64,000 bases of DNA, taken from Nageia nagi. Its lineage: Eukaryota; Pinophyta. The notes beneath the pieces were generated by a model, which was not told where the DNA came from, did no database searches, and saw nothing but the letters and a program-made list of their open reading frames with translations. The DNA is taken from assembly GCA_050084985.1 (NCBI GenBank), contig JBITNC010000001.1:144150001-144214000 (forward strand), given 5' to 3'. Both the position numbers and the translations under genes were made by a program. Positions 58,072-64,000 of this stretch are shown in pieces. Numbering within the stretch: position 1 is the stretch's first letter; each line of letters begins with the position of its first letter.

Positions 58072-58150
58072 ACAAGATAGTAGTTATAATCAAACAAGAT
58101 AGTAGTCATGATCAAACAAGATTGTAGTCATAGTCAAATAGAGTTGTTGT
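58055..58150. repeat. 22-bp tandem repeat
   Basis: Four copies of GTAGTCATGATCAAACAAGAT-like units, the first overlapping the end of the gypsy G RT frame. Confidence 0.9.
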
Positions 58151-58230
58151 ATAGAAGAATGGAGTTATCATGGTTAGGATTAGTGCACAATATGGATTAT
58201 CACACTTTAAGGTTGATGACATTAGTAAAA

Positions 58231-58466
58231 GGTAGTTATGATGCAATGCTAGGAGGAAATAGGGCAATGCCACACTTTTTCAAGGATGATATCAATGAAA
58301 GTGTACCATAATATAGCATAAGGAAAATTCGATATGCTACACTTTCTAGGTAGTTATGATGCAATTCTTGGAGGAAATAGGGCAATGTTGCACTTTTGCA
58401 AGGATGATATCAATGAAAGTGTACCATAATATAGCATAAGGAAAATTCAATATGCTACACTTTCCA
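58231..58466. repeat. 118-bp direct duplication
   Basis: 58231-58348 and 58349-58466 are nearly identical (GGTAGTTATGATGCAAT ... ATGCTACACTTTC), differing at only about ten positions. It is non-coding. The low divergence makes it one of the younger events here. Confidence 0.92.
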
Positions 58467-59190
58467 TAGGATGACATTAGTAAATATGTTATCATGATGT
58501 GGCACAAGGAGAATAATGTTGAGTAGCATGTGGAGAGATTAGTGATGTCAACAATAGAATTGTTAAAATGCAATACAATAATAAATATATATAGTATTGA
58601 TTTGTAAGATAGATGATATCAGAAAAAGGTCAAAGGAAGATCGATAAGGTAAAAACTACACTAAATATTGCACCATAAGAGTGATGGCATCAACCAAAGT
58701 ATAACATGACATGAGGAGGTTTTAAAATATACAGTAGGGCATAACATAGTATGGTAAGCACAATATAGCACAATAAACATGACACAACATAATAAAGTAC
58801 TAAAATACATTTGGCAATCAAGTAAAGCTCCTAGGAATCTTGAAACACATTCTATCTTGAAGATGGAGATTTAGAAATGCTATGAAGGGTCTCGAAATAG
58901 ATTCAAACACATGACACATGTAAAGAGAAAAATTTGGTTTAGACATAATTCCAGCAAGGGAAACCACAAAATTGAAGAGCTAAGTTGAAGACTTAAGTAT
59001 TCACATTTTTCTAAGATCCAAAATAAGGCTACAAGAATGTAAATCAATATATCTCACTACTAAAATCTTAAAATGAGAATTTGACTAATACCTAAAACCT
59101 AAAATGCGAACTTAACAATAAGAAATACCTCAAATTAGCTTCAAGATACTTGAACAAAAATTTCTAGTCATACATAGTCACTCAACCACA
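58467..59190. other. Unassigned region
   Basis: AT-rich, with several short ATGACATTAGTAAA- and GATGATATCA-like echoes of the preceding repeats. No coding pattern. Confidence 0.4.
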
Positions 59191-59610
59191 TGAGAATTAA
59201 AATAAATTTTTAGTGAAAATGAAATATTTTCTATTATAAGTGTTGAAAATGGTAACATAACATTGCAATAATCTCTTCTTTATATCTTACAAAGGAAAAC
59301 TAAGTCCTATTTATAGATACAAAAGGTGGAGTATTGGAGACTCCAAGAAATCTAACGAATCATAGTTCACTCACAAATTTAGAAAAATATAAATTATATT
59401 TGTCAAAGAAGGAATGAATGTCCATGTCTATGCATCCAAGAGACATCTACTCATATTATGAATATTAATACTCAACTATATATCTCTAAAAGGAAATAAA
59501 TATTAGTAGGTGAAGAATTAGTCTCTTATGTAGTAGTCATTGGAGGAGATGTGTGTGCATGGAAGATATGACCAAAATGGGAATTTATACTTGAATATTA
59601 AATTCTTTCA
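59191..59610 (-). repeat. Copia H 3' LTR
   Basis: The right end (minus-strand start TGAAAGAATTTAATATTC) is fixed by the polypurine tract. The left end is placed at TGAGAATTAAAATAAA by analogy. TATA-like TATCTATAAATAGG on the minus strand near 59315. About 420 bp. Confidence 0.6.
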
Positions 59611-59627
59611 TTCTCCCCTTTAATATG
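59611..59627 (-). other. Copia H polypurine tract
   Basis: The minus strand reads AAAGGGGAGAA directly before the LTR TG. Confidence 0.78.
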
Positions 59628-60440
59628 AATGGGTTTAGTTCTAATACAATTTTGGAGATTGAGTAATCAATCCTTCAATAATGCTTTAGTGAAGATATTT
59701 GTTAATTGTTCATTAGTAAGAAAAAACTTAAATTCAAAGGATCCATCATTCACCAAATCTCTCATAAAATGGTGTTAGATATATATGTGATTACTCCTAC
59801 TATGAAACATTATATTATTAATCATTGCAATGGTATTGGTGTTTCATAATGGATGGGAATGGGCTAAGGAAGTTCCATATCCAAATCTTGAAATAATTGA
59901 GCCATCCAAATGGCTTGTATGCAAGTAGAGGAGTTATCCATATAGTCTACTTATGTAGTGGAAAGAGAAATTTTATGTTGCTTCTTATTTCTCCATGGGA
60001 TGAGGGATTTTACAAAGAAGAAATCATACCCTAAAGTGCTCTTCTTGTCATCCAAGATTCTTCAACAATGTTTTAGTGAAGATGTTTGCTAACTATTCAT
60101 CAAAAAGGAAAAACATTAATTCAAAGGATCCATCATTCATCAAATCTATCATAAAATGGTGTCAAATATCTAAATTCTTTATCCTACTATAAAACATTAG
60201 AGTCTTGATCATTTTAATGGTGTTGGTGTTATCACAATGGATGGGAATGGGATGAGGAAGTTCCATATCCAAATCCTTAAATATTTGAGCCATCCAAATG
60301 GCTTGTCTACAAGTAGAGGAGGAAACCATCTATTTTACTTCTACAATGGAAAGAGAAATTATTTGTTGCTTCTTGTTGTTCCATAGGATGAGAGGTTTTC
60401 TATATAAGAAATCATACCCTAAAGTGCTCTTCCTATCATC
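59628..60440 (-). pseudogene. Copia H RNase H, tandemly duplicated
   Basis: Two copies of a segment of about 387 bp, 59673-60059 and 60060-60440. Each encodes, from right to left, a GYDF start, (W)RNKKQ or WNNKKQ, ISLS, AIWMAQ and DLDMELP, then an HFM(I)DL-like and F(T)KALLK end, the C-terminal half of copia RNase H. The second copy (right) keeps the better reading of IHCDNTNTIKMIK. The period was read from matching landmarks (CTTCAA-AATG-TTTAGTGAAGAT). Confidence 0.85.
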
Positions 60441-61350
60441 TAGGATTCTAGTTTAATTAACATTTGTATATGCTTCCAAAGTCTTAGAGTTATTAGACTT
60501 ATACCATATTGAAGTATACTTTTAGCTTCTTTCTAGTTGGATTTATGAGGAGAATGCATGAATGTGGGTACTATAGTGGTTGCAAATATTATACCAATTC
60601 ATGTAGCTATGAAATATATCAAACTACCTACAAGTGACCTATACAAGGTTGCATTAACCAAGATTACAACCTGCAATTGTAGGGGTACTAAGAGGTTTGA
60701 AATATTTCATTGAGAATATGATAAGCATATCATCAACATATTTGGTTTGAGTTATAAAGATCTCACTAGATGATTGTTGAAATTACATGCCCAAAAACTA
60801 TTGCATGTCATCCAGATTGCTCATGTCAAACTCATGAACCATTATAGTTTTAAACTACCATGGGATGGAAGAAGAGCATCTTATAAAATTAATATCATCA
60901 ACATAAATACAAATGATGATATAGTAAATGATGGTGAATACCTAGGGTTGATTCATGTATAGTTATTCTACCAAGTCTCCATTCAAGAAAGAAAACTTGA
61001 CATGCATTTTGTATACTATCAAACTAAAATGGGAAGTTAAAGCAAGAAGAGAGCAAACCATCTAAAAATGAGAAACATTGGAAAATGTCTCTTCATAGTT
61101 TAGGCCTTCTTTTTTGACATAGCCCTTAGCAACTAGTTGGGATTTCTTGCAATTCCTCCATAATAATTATGCTTTAGCTTGTAGATAGATTTTACTCCAA
61201 TGATATTCTTGTTCTTTGGAGGAGGGAAAAGCTCCCAAGAGTAATTATTCTAGAACCACTCTATCTTGTCTTCCATTATCACTCTCCAATCTTCATTTAC
61301 CATCATTTCTTTAAAGTTGGAGGGATCAAAGAAAAAATATGACATCAAGA
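60441..61350 (-). pseudogene. Copia H reverse transcriptase
   Basis: The YVDD region near 60890 reads CIYVDDINFI, then HEFDMSNLDDMQ-FLGM and FITQTKYVDDML (60720-60800). Towards the right come KMHVKFSFLNGDL and NYEETFSNVSHF (61000-61150), the conserved copia RT start. Frame changes and stops are frequent. The frame 60774-60962 on the plus strand is a shadow. Confidence 0.8.
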
Positions 61351-62472
61351 TATAGTTGGTGATTTGATTGCCCTCCCTTGATTATTGTTGGGTCACATGC
61401 CTAATGAAATCATCATCCAACATTTGATATTATAGATGATCCTATGTAATCCTCATCTTGGAAGGAGTAGGAGCTATCGGGGGTTGGGTAGCTACAAGTG
61501 GTAAGGTAGAATTAGCTCATCCAACTTAGTAGAATTGGAATCCTCACACCTCTAGAATGATGTTATATGAATATTATTCCTTTTAATATGCACCCCCTTA
61601 AATTAATATCATGTCCCAACTAATGTGCAGCTTGTCGAAGACTAGATCATAATACTTGTAGGCTTTGAAGTCATCAAAGTATCTCACAAAGATACACTTA
61701 ATGAAATTTTCATCCAATTTTTACCTATTCTCCTTAAGAATATGCACATAGTAGGTGAAGCCAAATATCCTCAGGTGAGAGATACTTGGTTTCTTTCCAA
61801 ACCAAAGCTCATAAGGGGTTGAATCCTGCATAACCTTGGTCAAAAGTGATTCAAGATGTAAATGAAAATATGGGCATCTTCCCCCCATAATTTATTTTCC
61901 ATGTCCATCTCCTTCAACATTCAGTGTATCTTTTCAAAAATTATTTGGTTCTTTCTTTTTACAATGTCATTATATTAAGGAGTATAGGTAGTTATATATT
62001 ATCACTTGATTCCATATTTGTTGCAGTAATCCTTGAACTCATCATAAATAAAATTGTCACCCCCATTTTTTGGAACTGATTTAAAGTATAGTCAGATTGG
62101 ATCTCACCAAATCTTTGAACTTCATGAAGTAGTCAAGAGCATTGAATTTATCTTGTAATAAATATAAAAAACTCATGCAATAATAATCATTAATAAAAAT
62201 CAACTTATACTTGTAGTTGATAATGTTGAGAGTCTACATAGTACTATAAAGATCTACATGCACCAATTCAAGGGGTACCTTCATGTGATGTGGGTGGTTG
62301 GGAAACTTTTTGTAATATTATTTCCCAAAAATGTAGCTCTCATGATGTCTTATGGATTGGAGAAGATTGATATACCTCTCATAATATTATTATTCCTATA
62401 ATGAGTTAAATTTGACATGGCTAAACCACTTGTGCCACAACCATGCTAGATTAAGGGTCACCTTCAAGAATT
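61351..62472 (-). pseudogene. Copia H integrase and GAG-pre-integrase
   Basis: From the right: LWHKWFSHVKFNSL (GAG-pre-integrase, near 62430), then PLELVHVDLYSTM with the first catalytic Asp, FINDYYCMSFLYLLQDKFNA, a VKRKNQII segment near 61950, and the C-terminal QPLMSFGLERNQVS and FDDFKAYKYYDLV (61800-61640). Broken at 62472 by the copia I LTR. Confidence 0.82.
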
Positions 62473-62941
62473 TGATAGATATCTATGACATATTAAGCAT
62501 AAAATTCTATTCTTGATAAGTATAATCTACTTTCATTGATAAAAAATGATGTACAACATCCTTATATAGATTTTAGATTAGACTCAAAATAGACTCATGT
62601 GGTTGAGATGGATAATCTCACCATTATTATAATCCAATCTTCAAATCATAAATCTGACTAGAATAGATGTTTGGATCCTATATAAGACTAACCTAACATA
62701 GTACATAACATTAATGCAAATCAAAGATAATAAATAGATCAACCTAATCTAAGATAGATGGTCAAAGTCAACCAAAAATATGCTAAACTAGGAAATGTAA
62801 TCTTTGTTTTAAAATGTGCTCATGTTTGGAAAATGTGGTCATGTTTGCAGATAAATATGATAGGGATATTGTTTGTAATCAAAGAGTAGAAAATTTTAAT
62901 CTCTAATTCAAATTTATATCTTTTATAAAATTAATTTTTCA
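62473..62941 (-). repeat. Copia I 3' LTR
   Basis: The right end (minus-strand start TGAAAAATTAATTTTATA) is set by the following polypurine tract. The left end, TGATAGATATCTATGACA, is placed where the copia H GAG-pre-integrase frame stops. About 470 bp; the left boundary is uncertain. Confidence 0.55.
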
Positions 62942-62960
62942 ATATTCTCCTCCTTAATGC
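62942..62960 (-). other. Copia I polypurine tract
   Basis: The minus strand reads TTAAGGAGGAGAATAT directly before the LTR. Confidence 0.65.
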
Positions 62961-63420
62961 TAAGAGGACTATGTTATCTAATTCCTCATCTTAAGGTTTA
63001 ATAACTTCTTTCGTGAAGATATCAACTATGTTATCTATGGTATTGTAATGCCTAGTTTGATGATGTTCTTTTCCATAATATCCTTGATGAAGTGATACTT
63101 CATATCATAATATTTAGATTTGCTATGGTGGATTGGATTATATGCCAATTGGATGGCACTCAGATTTTCACAAAATAAAATAATTGGACCACTTTATTTC
63201 TCATTAAGTTCCTCAATAACTTTCCTCAACCATGATTCTTGGGCACCAGCACTTGTGATTGCAATGTATTATGCCTTTATGGATGAAAGTGAAATAATAG
63301 TTTTTTTCTTTGAGCTCTATGTAATGAGTTTTGATCTAAGAGTAAAATATTATCCTAATGTGGAATTCCTATTATCAACATTATTCCCCAATTTGAATCA
63401 CTAAAGACACAAAGTTTTAC
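62961..63420 (-). pseudogene. Copia I RNase H
   Basis: Minus-strand reading has an H-F-I-K-D-I-like end near 63080, a degraded SLSSTEAEY-equivalent near 63270 and an AIQLAYNPIH-like stretch near 63150. It lies where RNase H must be, between the LTR and RT of copia I, but is heavily decayed. Confidence 0.6.
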
Positions 63421-64000
63421 ATTTCCATATTTGGATTGTAAAATAAATATCTCATCATGATTTTGATATACTTCTATTCCTATAAAATATTGCATCAGTC
63501 TTAGATCATTTATCTTAAATTTTTGCATCATAGATGTCTTGAAATCATAATTCATTTATATAAAACTACCCATGTATATTAATTCATCAACATACAAACA
63601 TACAACAAGGATTTCAATACCTTTCTTCATGATGTACAGAGTGGACTCACTCTTGCTCCTTGTGAAACCGTATGGATGGAAGTACTCATCAATCCTTGTA
63701 TACCAAGCTCTTGGATATTGCTTGAGACTATACAAGGCCTTATTTAATATGTACATAATATTTTCCTTACCTTTTATCTCAAATCCTTGGTATTTTTCAA
63801 AAAATACCTCTTCATCCAAATATCCATTTAGGAAAGCACTTTTTACATCCATGTGATGTATTTTGCAACCTTTATGTGTAGTCAAAGAGAGACCCAATCT
63901 TATGGTTTATTGTCTTTCTACTAGTGAAAATATTTCTTCATAGTCTATGCCATACCTATGAGTGAAACATTTTGCAACAAGTCTTGCTTTATTCCTTTTC
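63421..64000 (-). pseudogene. Copia I reverse transcriptase (cut by window edge)
   Basis: 63897-63556 is open for 113 codons: HHMDVKSAFLNGYLDEEVFF, GFEIKGKENIMYILNKALYS, LKQYPRAWYTRIDEYF and RSKSESTLYIMKKG. The catalytic motif reads CLYVDELIYMGS (YVDD changed to YVDE). Next comes KINDLRLMQYFIGIEVYQ (63555-63355). The frame is the longest uninterrupted RT stretch in the window, consistent with copia I being the youngest layer here. Confidence 0.87.

Larger units (their letters stand above)
59191..64000 (-). mobile_element. Ty1/copia retrotransposon H, interrupted by copia I
   Basis: A minus-strand copia with its 3' LTR at left (59191-59610), a polypurine tract, duplicated RNase H, RT, integrase and GAG-pre-integrase up to 62472, where copia I begins. 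The rest of H is presumably beyond the window. The domain order confirms copia. Many stops. Confidence 0.8.

Noticed and set aside
1-64000. tRNA, rRNA or organellar insertions
   Set aside because: No cloverleaf with conserved A and B boxes, no rRNA core sequence and no plastid or mitochondrial gene was noticed. Met-tRNA-like matches are all retrotransposon primer sites.

Overview
The window reads as AT-rich, methylation-decayed repetitive DNA from a plant nuclear genome, most likely a seed plant with a large genome. The evidence is the density of Ty1/copia and Ty3/gypsy LTR retrotransposons, copia primer-binding sites matching initiator Met-tRNA, a gypsy element with a tRNA-Asp-type primer site, and decay dominated by G-to-A and C-to-T changes. 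I see no intact host gene, rRNA, tRNA or CRISPR. Essentially every recognisable coding stretch is a broken gag, pol or LINE fragment. Element names used below (Cop1, CopD, gypsy E and so on) are local labels.

Layout, left to right. 1-3933: a minus-strand copia element (Cop1, cut by the window edge) with a LINE 3' fragment in its gag. 4054 to about 21700: a plus-strand copia (CopD). Its gag is interrupted by a foldback-containing insert (4945-6170) and by a complete minus-strand Ty3/gypsy element (E, 6407-18800, LTRs of about 1.25 kb). E itself carries a solo LTR (16083-16533, target duplication ATATG). CopD resumes at 18801 and is interrupted again at 19515-20655. 22607-22909: a second LINE fragment. 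22915-24966: a gypsy gag remnant (F). 26426-26992 and 39624-39790: tandem repeats split by a minus-strand copia (CopA, 26993-39623), which contains an unidentified 4.7-kb insert (27625-32355).

41100-43230 is mostly featureless. 43553-58071 is a three-level nest. A gypsy reverse transcriptase (G, minus) is split by CopB (minus, 43740-57564, target duplication CATCA). CopB is split inside its own pol by CopC (plus, 45625-54285, target duplication TTAAT). Removing each insert plus one target copy restores the interrupted reading frame. 58055-58466 holds tandem repeats. 59191-64000 is a minus-strand copia (H) with a duplicated RNase H segment, interrupted at 62473 by another minus-strand copia (I) that runs off the window.

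CopA, CopB, CopC and the solo LTR belong to related copia families. CopA, CopB and CopC share an unusually long leader with tandem arrays (CopA and CopB), a conserved noncoding 3' region of about 0.7 kb with direct repeats, and two polypurine tracts. No undescribed host system is visible. The most unusual items are the long decayed extra ORF downstream of pol in gypsy E, the leader and 3'-region architecture of the CopA/B/C group, and the unidentified insert at 27625-32355.
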